Positions 49,801 to 61,214 of a stretch of DNA of 64,000 nt are shown here, piece by piece. The stretch's first letter is position 1. Every line of letters begins with the position of its first letter. This DNA comes from Phoebastria nigripes (taxonomy: Eukaryota > Chordata > Aves > Procellariiformes > Diomedeidae). Position numbers and translations under genes: made by a program. The stretch lies in assembly GCA_035582835.1 (NCBI GenBank), contig JAYKAV010003166.1, positions 1,792,911 through 1,856,910 on the forward strand, read 5' to 3'. The notes below the pieces were generated by a model. That model did not search any database, was not told where the DNA came from, and saw nothing but the letters and a program-made list of their open reading frames with translations.

Positions 49801-52263
49801 TTGTTTGTAAGTGGTTTTATTCCAGATTGTGTTGCTGGTGACTTAGGGCTTTCCTAGAAGGAGGTCAGGACTGTTGGTGTTGGGAAGGCGTATCTGAGCA
49901 TGGGCTAAATCTTTTCCAAACCCCAGCTGGCTGGGGTCTGCATTGGGAGTATCTCGGGTTTGGTTTTGTTGGTTTTATATAGAAATGTGATACCATTTGG
50001 TGATAATTTAAGCCTGATTGTTGCCCTTGCGGAGCCAGGAGGATGCTTTCCAGTAATGTGTTTTGAGTTGGGGGACAAGAGGATGGTGCGGGCAGCCCTG
50101 GATCAGAGTGATGGGACTTGTGCCCTGTGCTGCTCCCCAAAACCATGGTGCAGTGGAGGCAGAACAACCTCACCCCCTCTTTCTTCCCCCATCTCCTGGA
50201 CACCTTGAAACATCAACCCCATCATTTAAAATGAGGCATGACTGTGGGTGTATGTGCACGCACACATGCGCATGTTGGCGAAACTGTAATAAAGCTAACG
50301 GGTTCGGCTCATGGCATCTATAAATGAGTCCTTTCTTCCCTGGATTTTGGTTAAACTNGCTGGTGCTCCTCCTGCATGCCGCTGGACGCCCTTGCTGCTG
50401 CGAGCAGCCTCTCTGCAGTGATGGAGCCGGTTCTGGGCATGCACAGCGGGCGTCTGTGGGACTTGGACCTCAAAGTCTTCAAGGCAGGATCCTGCCTTGT
50501 CTTTTCTACGTTGCGTGAAAGCAGGTCAGTGCAGATTTGCGACTAGTAAATGTGAAGGCTCAGCCTCCCCCTGCTCTGCCTGTGACCAAACCATTTTTTT
50601 TATAGTCAAGGGTAAGTCCCAAGACTGGAAAACTATTTGGCTGCCAGAACACCGTGGTTCCAGATGGTTTAGGATGATAATTTTGCAAACGTATATTAGG
50701 GTCATTTGGTATCCTTGCCACTGCATGTATCTATTGTAGCAAATAATTTAATGGAAAAATAAGCGAGGCTGTGACTTTGGAAATAAAGTTTGGGAGCCTC
50801 CCATTGTTACTGCTTTTGTTGGTTTTATTTAAAACAGGAATCACTCTTTTTATAGATTTATTGCCCCAGCTTAGCTTAAAAGGAAAGGGGGACGGGACAA
50901 TCAACAGTGATTTATTTCTTTAATGCATTTTAAATAAGTAGACCCCCAAGAACGAAGCAACGGTGCATAATTACATTACACTGGTCACAAAACTTGGGCT
51001 GTTCCTGCTGCAGGCTATTTATTTAACACCTGGTGAGCATAAGTGAATGCACTGCTAGGGTTGGAAGCTGTGACTTACTCCGGTTTTTACAAAAGCTATT
51101 CTCTGATAGCAATTTCTCTCTCAATTTCTGAAAGCTAACAAACATTTTTTCCGTGTCTGGTGAAGCAGATTGCCATAATGTTATCTTCCAGTTAAGGCGC
51201 TGNGTAGAGAGGTTTTGCCGAGCGTTGTATGAAGGTTGGCTCCTGTTGTCCTGCCTCCTTCTCCCAGCATGAATGTGGGGAGCGGGAGGCTGGAGGAGGA
51301 GGGACCAAGGGNTTTCCCTGGCTTACCCTGCCAGTAAAGAGGTGCTGGGGCTTGGAGACGTTTCCCCCGTCGCTCACAGCCTGCTCTGTTTGCAAGATTG
51401 CAAGTCCTGGACCTCTGTGCGAGGGACTCCTATAGCTCAGCTCCCACATCCGTACGCTACCTCTCCTCTATCCTTGTCCTCCATCTCCTACACCCTATGT
51501 GCACTTCCTTCGGAGGAAAGGCTGCGTGGAGAGGCATGGAGCGCCTTTCCATATTGCAATCTCTTAAATTAAAGCAAGCGAAATTGATTTGAATATTACA
51601 TTTCCCTACAAGGACCTCCTGCCAATTTCTGTGTTTTTTACAATTGTGTTTTCCTGTTTTTGTTTAGTGTTTTTTATCTTTATCACTTCCCTGCTGCTGA
51701 CTAAAGGAGCTACACAACAGGGGAAAGTGTGACTAACTCACTGCCTGCACGGGGGAAAGAGTGAGACTGCTTCTACACATGCTGGTGATAAATGCACAGA
51801 GTAAACAGAATGGAAAACAGCTTTTTTCCCTACAATCTCTTTTTTTTTATAGCAATGTTAGTCATTTCTTCCAGCAAGTATAGTTTAAAACAACTTCCAT
51901 CATAAGATTTCTCGCAGAAGAAGCAATATCAGCTTAAAATTTGTACTTCCTTCTGACATTGTTTTTAACGTCTCTTTTGTAAGTTGTAAGAAAGGCTGAA
52001 AAATGTTTTTCCTCTTTTTTTTGGTGTCTCCTATGGTTTGACAGCAAGTGATATAGATGCAATTTTTCTCTTTCTCCCATGTGTTCAGGTCCTGTGTCAG
52101 CATGGCAGGTATTTCGTATATCAGTTGGGAGGGAAAATGGGAGAAGGGCAGGGGGATTCACCCAGGCGTTGGTCCTGAAACTGGTTTTAACTTTGGTTGA
52201 AATGGAGTAGATTCCAGATGACAGCGTTCCCTTAATTAAGCAATATAACGTCGTTGATTTAAA
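46831..52263. other. Non-coding stretch, no gene seen
   Basis: 46990-47420 and 49860-50520 are GC-richer, with unrecognisable frames on both strands. 48700-48860, 49080-49800 and 50830-51000 are AT-richer and could hold conserved elements (for example TTGGCATATGAGATGATCC at about 49599). Ns at 49272, 49446, 50358, 51203 and 51311. Confidence 0.5.
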
Positions 52264-52320
52264 GCCCGCTGAAATCAGTAGAAAGATGCCATGGAGTGCA
52301 AAGGGCTCTGGAGCAGGTCC
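52264..52320 (+). repeat. Ancient interspersed motif (TGAAATCAATGGAAAGA type)
   Basis: CGCTGAAATCAGTAGAAAGA, then CAAAGGGCTCTGGAGCAGGT, matches the recurrent sauropsid motif TTGAAATCAATGGAAAGA followed by GGGCTTTGGATCAGGCCC. The copy is clearly related to the word family seen at 26276, 26735 and 35442. Confidence 0.5.
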
Positions 52321-55300
52321 AGTCTCCTTTTGTGGTATAGAAATGATGCTTCAACAATTTAAGAGCCTGGGGAGGCTGAATCAGAAGCACGACGAGTGAC
52401 CTGCTATGTATTAGGTCAGCGGCAGGGAAGAATACAGGTTTGAGCTTAGCCCTTGCTGACTCGGGTGCTAATGAACAGCCACGTTTTCCCTTCACGAAGT
52501 GTTATGGCAGAGCGGCTTTCATATTTTTACTCNGAGTATCCCAGCATGGCTTTGGAGAGGAAAGGAAAATCTGTTTTGCGTGTAAACACAGTATTGCGAT
52601 GTTTGTTTAATGTCTTTGTTTACTTTGAAAGTTAGTCCCATACTAATGAATTTATAAAACCTACATTATCCATAAAACTGTCACTGGTGCAAAATTTAGT
52701 AATAACTCAGGTAATGTATTTAAACCACTAGTGAGTTTGCTCTATCCTTGAGTTGATAAATTGCGTAGCTTCATTTGGTAGGAATCAGCAATTTTATGTG
52801 GCAATTAATTTTAATGGCAATAGGGAGCCAAAGGACTAAATTTTTACCCTTGGTTTTCTGCACATGTATGGGAATATCCTAATGTTGAATGTTCAGGTTG
52901 CGGACCTGGGAAGCAGTGTGTGTGCGGAGGGAATGTCGCTTTGCAGGCGTTATGGCCATGCTGCTCCAGCTCACAATCCAACCTGCCAGTTAAACCATTT
53001 TGGGGGTTTCTCATCTTTTAAAATACATGTCAAAAAGACGGCAGATGGCAAAAAACATCTGTCCCCAGGATCTGTCTCGCTTTACCCCCTCCGTTCTGCA
53101 CAAACTTGCTGGTTGCCTTTTTTGTTGTGTAAGTCACCACCATCAGGGATGATGCCAAAATCATGAAGTTGGGGCCAGAGACAAGGAGGTAAGTGTTTCT
53201 GCAGTGATTCTCGTTGTTTGTTTTCCCCTTTCTGGTCTCTGATACCCAGCTTAGAAAGGTCCCATTTGTACAGTTGGCTGCAAGCCTATAATTGTGTAGG
53301 ATCTGATCTGGGAGCCGAAAATGCCTTAATTCTAATCTTGGCTCCTGCTACCGGATTTACATAGTGGTAGCAGGTCACTTTACTTCGTAATTTATGTCTG
53401 TAACACTGACTGTATTCTCAGCAATGTACAAAAAGCAGCGTAGTTCCCCTAAAGCTAAAATTTGTCTTGTAGCAATAAAAAATACCAAGGGAGGTAATTT
53501 GAAGGGGATTTATTTATGATGCTGTTAAGTAACATCCACATTTTGGTTTTTGCCATTTGTGAAACTGGCTGAAGAGAGCTGAGCCACGGGGTGGGTTTGG
53601 GTGTAGCCAGGCAAAACCCCATAGACATCGTTAGACCCGTGGGGTAAATGAGGGTTTTGTTTTGAGGCATCCTCNTTGCCATTGCTGCAGCAGCACAGAG
53701 GTCTCTAAGGTAAGCCCAGGACCACAAAGGATGAGTGGGGATGGTGCACGTAGCTCCTGAGCCTTGTATTTCAGGTGTTGGTCTCCCATCTATGACCTTG
53801 GAGCCATTGGTGGCTCCGTGAGCCCTGCTGGCTCGTGTCTGTAGGTGGGTCTGCGTTTTGAACATCATTTGTGTTACGAGTGTGTCAGTTCCCGAAGTGG
53901 GGTGATGGCCCTGAAATGAGGTTCAGGGAAGTTATGAGCGAGGTCGTGAGCCTGACAGAAATTTCATTTTGTCCGGTATTTATTCTGCTGTTTGGGGTTG
54001 CACAGAGTTACTGGTCTGTAAAATGAGGTCGCAGCCGGGAAAGGAAGTTTGGGAGCTGCTGCTTTAGAGCTTGGGTTGAAATTAATTATTTGTATACCTT
54101 GGAGGGTTGCACTGGTTTTTAAACAAGACAGCTGGGTTAGAAAAACAGTCCGAATTCATTGTGAAACACGTTGTGTGATGGCCAGCTCTTGAACCTTGCA
54201 CTCCCTTGGTGCGCTACCAACCAGAAATTTCAAATTGGCTGCTTAAAATCGGCCGTGTAGTCACCCAGATATTTCATCATGTTATTTCAAAAATCCCAGT
54301 GGCTCCAGACACTCCAGGGCTGTGGAGGAGTTCATTGTAGCCACAGTTGGAAAAGTTGGTCTGGTGTGGCTGTGTAGCTTCCATTATACCCACAGATATT
54401 TAGGCAGCAGAAATGCAGATGCGGAAAGGAAGGCTGGCCTGGCTAAAACCAGCTTGCAAAGAAAAAGCCTAGCCAACGTAGAATTGGATGTGAAAAGTGC
54501 AATACCAAAGGTGTCAGCTTTGTGGCTTCAAAGGAAAATATTCTCTTAATTTTTCTAAGATTAAAATGTCTATAAAGTAATACCCTTTAAAAAGCAGAGT
54601 AATCCTCAAACACCAATTCAAAATGCCAACAATTCTCAATTTGCAAAAAGAAAAATCTACAGCAAAATTACAGTGTTTTCGTGCACAAAACCTGTGGGCT
54701 GCCTGGAAAACAAAACACTGATAAAACAGCAGAGCCAGGTGCTTGCGTGTGCTTTTCAAGGGGAATTTCTCTACAGAGCCTCCTTTCCTGATAGCTCCCT
54801 TGCCACCCGTTGCCTCTTCTTTCTACCAGTAACCTCTCTGATCTCCCTACCATCCTCTTTGCTCTTCTGATTCGGTATTGCACAGAGGATTATTTTCGAG
54901 GTGAATGTTTATATGCAGGCCATGTTCATAAGAGTGAGTCATTTATGTATTCTTTTGAGTCATGAAGTGCTGACTCTGGACATTTATTTGTTTTTCTACT
55001 TGTTGCTTCCTTCTTAAAAAGTCCTGAAAAAATATTTAAAGGTGTTCTGCTTAGGCTTGAATTGCTAATTAATTTCCAAATTGCTGTGCTTTGAGGATAT
55101 TTGGTCAGAGGAGCGGGCACAGCCTTCCCTTGCCACCTGCCCGCTGTCCATGCCCGAGGGATGCCGTGCAGGCAGCTGCCAGTTGCTAGTGCTCCTCCAG
55201 TTGCAAATGCAGCACTTGGTGGAGAAATTTCTCTTCACCTCATTATTATGGTTTGACTTGAGACTCTATTATTGCATGTTCTGAGTTCCAAGGAGAGGGA

Positions 55301-57770
55301 AAAAAAGCAGGAAAGGAAAGTGGGGTTTCGGTACGCTTCCTGCACCATGGGGAGCCGTGCTCTGTGTTAGCTGCTGATAAGGAGGTCTTTAAACCCACAG
55401 GTTTTTAAATCCAGCACTTGGTTAAGCACCAGGGAAGGTAGATCTTTTCTGTCTCTAAAGCAGCCATTCCCTGGCAAAGTCTGTGCCATTTTGGAGCAGT
55501 CCATACCAATACTGTTTGGCTCCAGGGGAGAAATACCCCCCAGCTCAGGGCTGACGCAGGTATTCAGAGCAGCTCCTGGACCACCAGACTCCTGCCCCTG
55601 TGCAGAGGAGAGGCATGAAGAAGTGCCGAGGACTCACAAGCAGCAGACACTGCTTTTCAGCATAGCTGTTGGCTTCCACGTTCCTGCAGCCATCACTCCA
55701 AATAGCCAAGCAGGGCAGGACACTGCTGTGCTGGTACGTATTAGATGGCTGAAATGAAATGGAGCCTGCATCAGAAAATTTGGATGGGTTCCTTCAGCTG
55801 TTTTTCTCTGTTCGCCTCGCTGGAAATGGTGGAGCAATGCAAGAAGTTGTTGTTCATCCTATTAGATGTAGTGGAGGTGTGGATTCCCAACAGGTCCCAG
55901 GTAGCTGCAGAGATATGGATTTACTTGTCCTATTAGGCCATATATCTCTGTGTGCGTATGCAATGCTGCTGGCCAAACTTCGATTAAAACCACTTCATCC
56001 CTCGCATTCGTCAGTCTATAAAGCATGTTTTGATTAGGAAAGACTTATGACCATCTTGTGCTCTGTCAGATGCACCTTCCTGGTCCCCAGGAAGGAAAGC
56101 GTTCATAGCTCAGTCCCCACTCAGGGATTGATCCATGGGTATATTTGATGCTGCATGCAGAGCCAGGGCGGACACTTGCCGGTACGAGGCACTCCCGAAG
56201 CCCTGCGATACGGCCTTGCCAGAAGCAAACCCTTTCAGCGGCCACTGTAGCTGGCTGTGGTGATGATGGCTGGCCACTCCAGAGACGGCTTACCCCATCA
56301 CAGGCTCCATCCAGCCTACAAGACACAATGGCACGTGTGGTGGCCATCTCTGTACTTGGTGGGTTCTCTGTGCTTTGAAATGCTGAAGCTTCCTTATTGC
56401 TCCCTCCTACTCTCCCTCTCTCTCCCCTTCATTCCCCAGTTTCACAGCCTACTCTGGCAAGCTTTGCATTTTTAGGGAACTGAAGAAATCATCTATCTCC
56501 CAGGTTCCTTGGGTGGCACTGTGAGAAGACCGTGGGTGCAGGTGTTTATGTTCAGAAGTCACAGAGCTCCTGCATGCTTGCAGTAGGTCCACGTTCATGA
56601 TGATATTTTATAAACCCCCAGCCTGTGAGACCATTCTTCCCTGCTAGCACTTAAGATGGTGTCTACGAGTGTTGGCAGACACGGCACCGACTCTGCTGCA
56701 GGCTGCCCCAAAGCGGTGATTGTATTTGCCTGCTTCCTAGCAACTTTGTGTGCTGGTTCAATTACAAAGGACTCGGAAAAACGCGCTCCATCTGGTTTTC
56801 CAACCCCAGATGCGACCACCCCAAAGAGTGATCTAATTCTTCTGTATTTAGACTTGAAAACTTCTCACCAGTTGGTGGTGCGGGAAATCAAATGAGAGTC
56901 CTTAGGAGCAATAAGATCCACATGCTGGCCTAATTGCACATGGAGCTAGACTGCTGCTCCTACTCCAGTGTATTTGCAACGCTGCTGTCAAAGGCGTATT
57001 GTTAGGCTAGGGGAAAACCCACAAATCTTAATTTGAGTAATAATTTAATGTGGGCCAATAATTAGCTATTCACGATAGGGGCCCCTTTGCGTCTGGTGTG
57101 GTGTGTTGCATGGTGTGAGGAGAAGGCAGGCAGGCAGGACTCACGGGCAGCCTTGGTCTGTAGACCAAGGTTTGTGGAAAGGGATAGTATCTCGACCTGC
57201 TCTTCAGTACGGTCGTTTTGGTCTTCGTTAGATCATCTGAGAGTGTTGTTCTTGGTTTAATGTTTTGGTTGGTGGGGTTTTTTTTGTTGTTTTTTTTTTT
57301 TTTTTAAATTAAGACAAAAAAAGCTGCTGCTTTCCACCTCTGCAGACTGAATCAGGAGGGCAGGGTGCATTGTGGGGAAGGAGAGGCAGAGCCCAAACTG
57401 GGGAGTTACTGAGCAATAGGAAAATGTCACACAACCTTGACGGAAAGCTGGAGCATAAAATTTCCTCCCTCTTCTGTTCTGCAGAAGGCGCCGTCCTGTA
57501 ATTTCTTGGTTGTGAACTTTTTGTCAACGTAGGGCTTAGGATCAGAGCCTTATCATTTTAAGCTGGTCCTTAGGCGTGGGTGGCTCATCCTGCCTGGCCA
57601 ACGCTGCGCTTTCCTATGCGTAAAGAGCCAGCTGGGGAGCCAGTGAGGGAAAGTTTGAAACCGGTTTCCTACGCACTTAAAACTTCAGACTGAGTTTTAA
57701 CGAGGGTGTACCAGCCTTAAATATTCCCTCTGTTTATTCGAGCGAGCCCTGATTCACACTGGTGGTTGTT
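52321..57770. other. Non-coding stretch, no gene seen
   Basis: A strong donor-like GGAG|GTAAGT at about 53188 is preceded by a stop-containing sequence in all relevant frames within about 30 bases, so no exon is called. 54500-55090 is AT-rich. T runs lie at 57278-57285 and 57290-57305. From 53675 to 60424 there is not a single N, the longest such gap in the window. Confidence 0.5.
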
Positions 57771-57960
57771 TTCTGTCAGGGTTTCCTGTGGGAGCCCCCG
57801 CACCGCTCACAGGAAGCGTGGCCGGGCCCGCCGCCATCCACCTTCTCCTGCCGGCCCGGCCCGGCCCGGCTGGCAGAGCGGCGATGGGGAGCAGCGCCAG
57901 CCGGCTGCCGGAGGGTAGGCGGGCCGCTGGGCAGCCATGGAGGTAAGCCTGGCTGTCCAC
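57771..57960 (+). promoter_or_regulatory. CpG-dense candidate promoter / first exon with strong splice donor
   Basis: At least fifteen CpGs fall within about 150 bases, the highest density in the window. A GGCCC tandem (CCGGCCCGGCCCGGCCCGGC at 57851-57870) is of the GC-box-like kind seen near bird transcription starts. Two start codons follow. ATG at 57884 opens MGSSASRLPE, which fits the N-myristoylation consensus (G2, S6). ATG at 57937 sits in a good Kozak context (GCCATGG) and is followed after one codon by a consensus donor, ATGGAG|GTAAGC (GT at 57943). A weaker donor, GGAGG|GTAGGC, has its GT at 57915. No TATA box is visible upstream, as usual for CpG promoters. I do not recognise the gene. 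An A14 run lies just after the donor. Confidence 0.45.
57851..57870. repeat. (GGCCC)n short tandem
   Basis: Four units of CCGGC/CCGGC within the CpG-dense segment. Confidence 0.9.
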
Positions 57961-58089
57961 AAACAAAAAAAAAAAAAAGAAAAGGCATGACCCCTTGGGA
58001 CCTAGGTTTTGTCAACAAATCAAGCAGGCGCTATTTTAAGCTGCTATGTACCTAACGCTTCCTGTTTTTGAGAAGAAACTTCTTGTTTT
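57961..58089. other. AT-rich spacer inside the CpG-rich segment
   Basis: Starts with an A14 run, then ordinary AT-rich sequence that splits the CpG-rich region in two. Confidence 0.5.
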
Positions 58090-58380
58090 TTCGCTTTTAT
58101 GTTGACGGATTTATTTTAACGGCTTGTTCCTGCGGTGGCGTGAAGGATTTTTTCCCCTCCCTGAAGCGTGCGGGGTGGCGGCCCGTGCGGAGGGAGGGAG
58201 CCGTCGGGAGGGTCCCCGGGGGGCTGCCCGCGGTGGCCCTGTGAGGGGAAGGCCACCCTCGTCCCTCTGCCGAGGATCGCTTGGGGGGTTCCTGGGTGCA
58301 CCAAGGGGCCTGGAAGGTGGGCAGCCAGTGGGACGGCTGCCGCGGGGCTTTCGTCGTTTTGTGAATGCTGCTAAGTTAAG
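58090..58380 (+). promoter_or_regulatory. Second half of the CpG-rich segment, with a G-quadruplex motif
   Basis: About twenty CpGs occur in 290 bases. 58192-58212 reads GGGAGGGAGCCGTCGGGAGG plus a final G: four GGG runs with loops of 1, 7 and 1, a strong + strand (non-template for a + gene) quadruplex motif. Its position just downstream of the candidate donor at 57943 is where many CpG-island genes carry intron-1 G4 motifs. An AACCAAT box lies at 58416. The association with a gene is inference. Confidence 0.4.
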
Positions 58381-60629
58381 CCATGTGTGGTTCTCTTTCG
58401 AGGAGCGGTGGCCTAACCAATAAGGACGAAGTAAATAGCATTCATTTCCTGCTGACCTTTTAACACGAACAGATGTTTTCTCTTACAAGTACTGTAGGCC
58501 ACTTCAGTCCCTGACCTCATCAAGTGGGCTGCTGCCGTTTTCATACTCAGCAGTCTATAAAACTGCTTTTTTAACCTGTTTTGCTGAGACCAGCCTGCAG
58601 AAGTGGGTCTCCTGCCTTGGTCAGGACCCATGTGCCTTTAATGTTTCTGACTTTCTTTTCTCTGGATGGACCAACCACTTCCTCCTCATTTTTGTCCTCT
58701 GTGGAGGATGGCAGATGTTTCCTCTGATGGGCTCTATCAGGCAGCCCAGGGGAAATGAGTGTCCCTTTATAATATTTTCCCTAGCAGTCCTCGCACAGGT
58801 TGGACTTGCAACCCCACGGCTGGAGCAGTAAGTCCATCACTCCTATCCCTGTTTGTGGTGGTTGAGCAGAATGAAAGGGGTCTTGGAGTCACCTCCAAGC
58901 TCAAGCAGTAAAAGGGTGGCAGTGCCGGAGCTGAGGTTGGAGCTGAGGAAACCATCAGTGTGGTTTCCCTTCAGCGCTCCCTGCGTCACTGGAGCCATCC
59001 TGGCACCTGCTGGTGCCTCCTCCTCTGCTGCCCCATGGGTCTTGGTCCTGCTCAACGGAGTCAAAGTGATCTCAGCTCCGTCCCCGGCTGCTCTGCTTGG
59101 ATATCACCTGGGTGTTGCTTTTTTGCCATGAGGTCTTCCCTACTGCATCTCTAGATCTGCTGCTGCGCATGGTGCTGGGTGGGAACTGTGAAGGAATTGA
59201 AGCAGTTTGGGAAGCAAATGTGATGGGAATGAGTAGTAAAGCTTCCTCATTCCTGCCATCTTTTAATTTGCTTTGGGCCAAGGGACATGCAAGTCTGAGC
59301 ATGACTTGTGTGTCTAAGAATATCAGAGATGCCTAGTTCATCCAGGAGACAGCTGAAGGAAGTTTCTCTGCTGGCTCTCCTGGCCCAGAGCCAGCATTCT
59401 TCTGCCAGTCCTGCACAGAGACCACGGGAACAAGCTCTTGAGTGAGGTAATGGTGGAGAGAAACATGGAGGCAGGCTGGTGTGCATGCTGTGAATTCGTT
59501 TGAGACCTTGCCATGTTGGTGAAGAGCCTTTTTCCAAAGTTGGCGTTGCAGTAGTGTCTCATCTGGTGGCATCAACAGAGCGAGGGGTCTCCATGTCTGG
59601 GATGAAAAAAGCACAACTGAGGTGCTTGAGGACTAGTTGACTTGCTGCACTGTGTGGTGCACAGCTTGTGTTCCTGGGTTAGTGGCATTCAGTTCGGCGA
59701 GTAAATCCTTCACTCTTCCTTTGGTTTCAGGTGGGGGACATTGGAGGTATGAATAAATACCAGTATGATTTTTAGTTATTGAGTTATGCCATCTGGAAAG
59801 TGATAGATGTTAATTTAAAGTTAATGGAATTACTTTTATAGACTTTTTTTAATACCATGCTGAACATAGGTTGGTAGAGATTCCCAGCTTGTCACTTGTT
59901 GGGTTTTTGGCCTTTCCCTAAAGAGATTTTTTCTTTTGCATTTGTTCTTTCTTTCTACTCTCCATACGTATTTAGTGGAGTATGTTCAGAAGTTTTACTC
60001 CATGAGTTGTGATTTCTATCCAGAGCAGTGGGTCTGTGCAGGACAAATAAGGGAAAAAAACCTCTTTCTGTGGGTCAGGTTACCCTCCTTTTCCTGTTCA
60101 ATTAAAAAGAGAAGTATGCAAAATCTTGAAAATTCCTGAGTATTACCCAAACATTACCATTTTTATAGTTTCAAGTTTAGAGAAAATGCCTCACGGGCAT
60201 TTTTAATAAAGAATTGCTCAAAATAGAGTGGAGTGTGATTCACGTAACAAATCAAGACACAAGAGAAGCAACAAAGAAGCCTTTAAGCTGATACTCGCTC
60301 TTCCCCATGAGTGTATTGCAAAGTGGATGGCTGAGATTTCCCCTCTGCTTGTGGTGCCTGGCAGCGGGGGGAGCAGCATGCAGGGAAGGAGCAGCGATGG
60401 ATGTTGCTGAACAGTCACACCTCNGCTTCTGGGGCAGTTGAGATGTGGTGGGAGCGGTGTACGGTGCAATCTGCCCCTGCTCCAGCGGTGCATGTCCTCT
60501 GTCAGCCCCCGTTCAGTCCATCTTGCAAGTTATCTGCTGATGTCTTCCTGGGCAGGTTGGTTGGATAAAACGATTACGTCCTAAATGTCTCTGTCTGAGT
60601 GGTAGGAATCCTGCCCGTCTTGTATATTG
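58381..60629. other. Non-coding stretch, possibly intronic
   Basis: If the first-exon call is right this lies in intron 1. Frames at 58767-59154 and 59247-59614 occur on both strands without recognisable domains. 59750-60220 is AT-rich. N at 60424. Confidence 0.45.
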
Positions 60630-60700
60630 ATTTTTATTGGCCAGTGTAATTAGGCAATGCCTAATTGTAGGCAACCGCGAAGATCAAACCTTTGAGCCTG
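60630..60700. promoter_or_regulatory. Homeodomain-type palindrome with flanking factor-like sites
   Basis: 60648-60666 is a palindrome of two 9-base arms (AATTAGGCA / TGCCTAATT) around a single A, presenting two TAATT cores in opposite orientation. Within 40 bases on either side lie TTATTGGCCAGT (NF-Y/NFI-like) at about 60634 and AGATCAAA (TCF/LEF-like) at about 60680. Together this looks like a compact enhancer core. Function is inference. Confidence 0.35.
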
Positions 60701-61082
60701 AAGTGGAAGAAAGCCTGTAGTTGGGCACCTTTTGCAAACACGCCTGGCTTTCACTCACCGGCACTCAGACCTGAGCGTGTGTCCAGCACAGTGCTGAGCT
60801 ATTCTGAATTTTGAGGTCAACATGGCAAGAGAGATGTCGCATATACGGCAGTGTACTGCATGTAGGGACTTTGAGCAAGGAGCCAGCTTCTTTGGCTCTA
60901 CCTGAAAGCAAGGAGCGTTCACAAAGCACGCTTGTAACACAACCCTTGTGAGAAGAATTGTTTAACAAATAGCCAGATAATCTAGTTTGCCTTTTCCGCG
61001 GTGTTTTAGTTTGCCCTGTGCTGGCAGTCAGCCTTTCCCAGGTTTAACCTTGCATAGAAGATTTTATCTTGCGAGTCTGCAG
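60701..61082. other. Non-coding stretch upstream of the candidate exon
   Basis: No feature beyond a polypyrimidine-poor acceptor, ending TCTTGCGAGTCTGCAG at 61082. Confidence 0.4.
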
Positions 61083-61214
61083 AGACGGCTGCTGGTTGTG
61101 GAAAACATCACTGACTTACCAAGTGGATTACTGGGCAAAATCGATTTTACTTGGTACATTCATACACTGAAAAGCAACATAATAGTGTCTGCTTTGCTTC
61201 CACACCCGCAAGAG
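61083..61214 (+). CDS. Candidate internal coding exon, unrecognised (44 codons, phase 0-0)
   Basis: The stretch is flanked by a CAG acceptor at 61080-61082 and a consensus donor CAAGAG|GTAAGT (GT at 61215). It is open through all 44 codons in the phase that would continue from ATGGAG at 57937-57942. Splicing the two gives a plausible start, ME followed by RRLLVVENITDLP and a hydrophobic-alternating segment ending ALLPHPQE. The whole surrounding frame (60987-61256) is open for 89 codons. The acceptor's pyrimidine tract is weak, and 44 open codons arise often by chance. I recognise no family, and no further exon is visible downstream, so this may be a false exon. Confidence 0.2.

Noticed and set aside
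53140..53190. GATGATGCCAAAATCATGAA before a strong donor
   Set aside because: It resembles the CR1 'ADD(T)KL' segment and also an exon end, but neighbouring sequence matches neither a CR1 nor an open exon.
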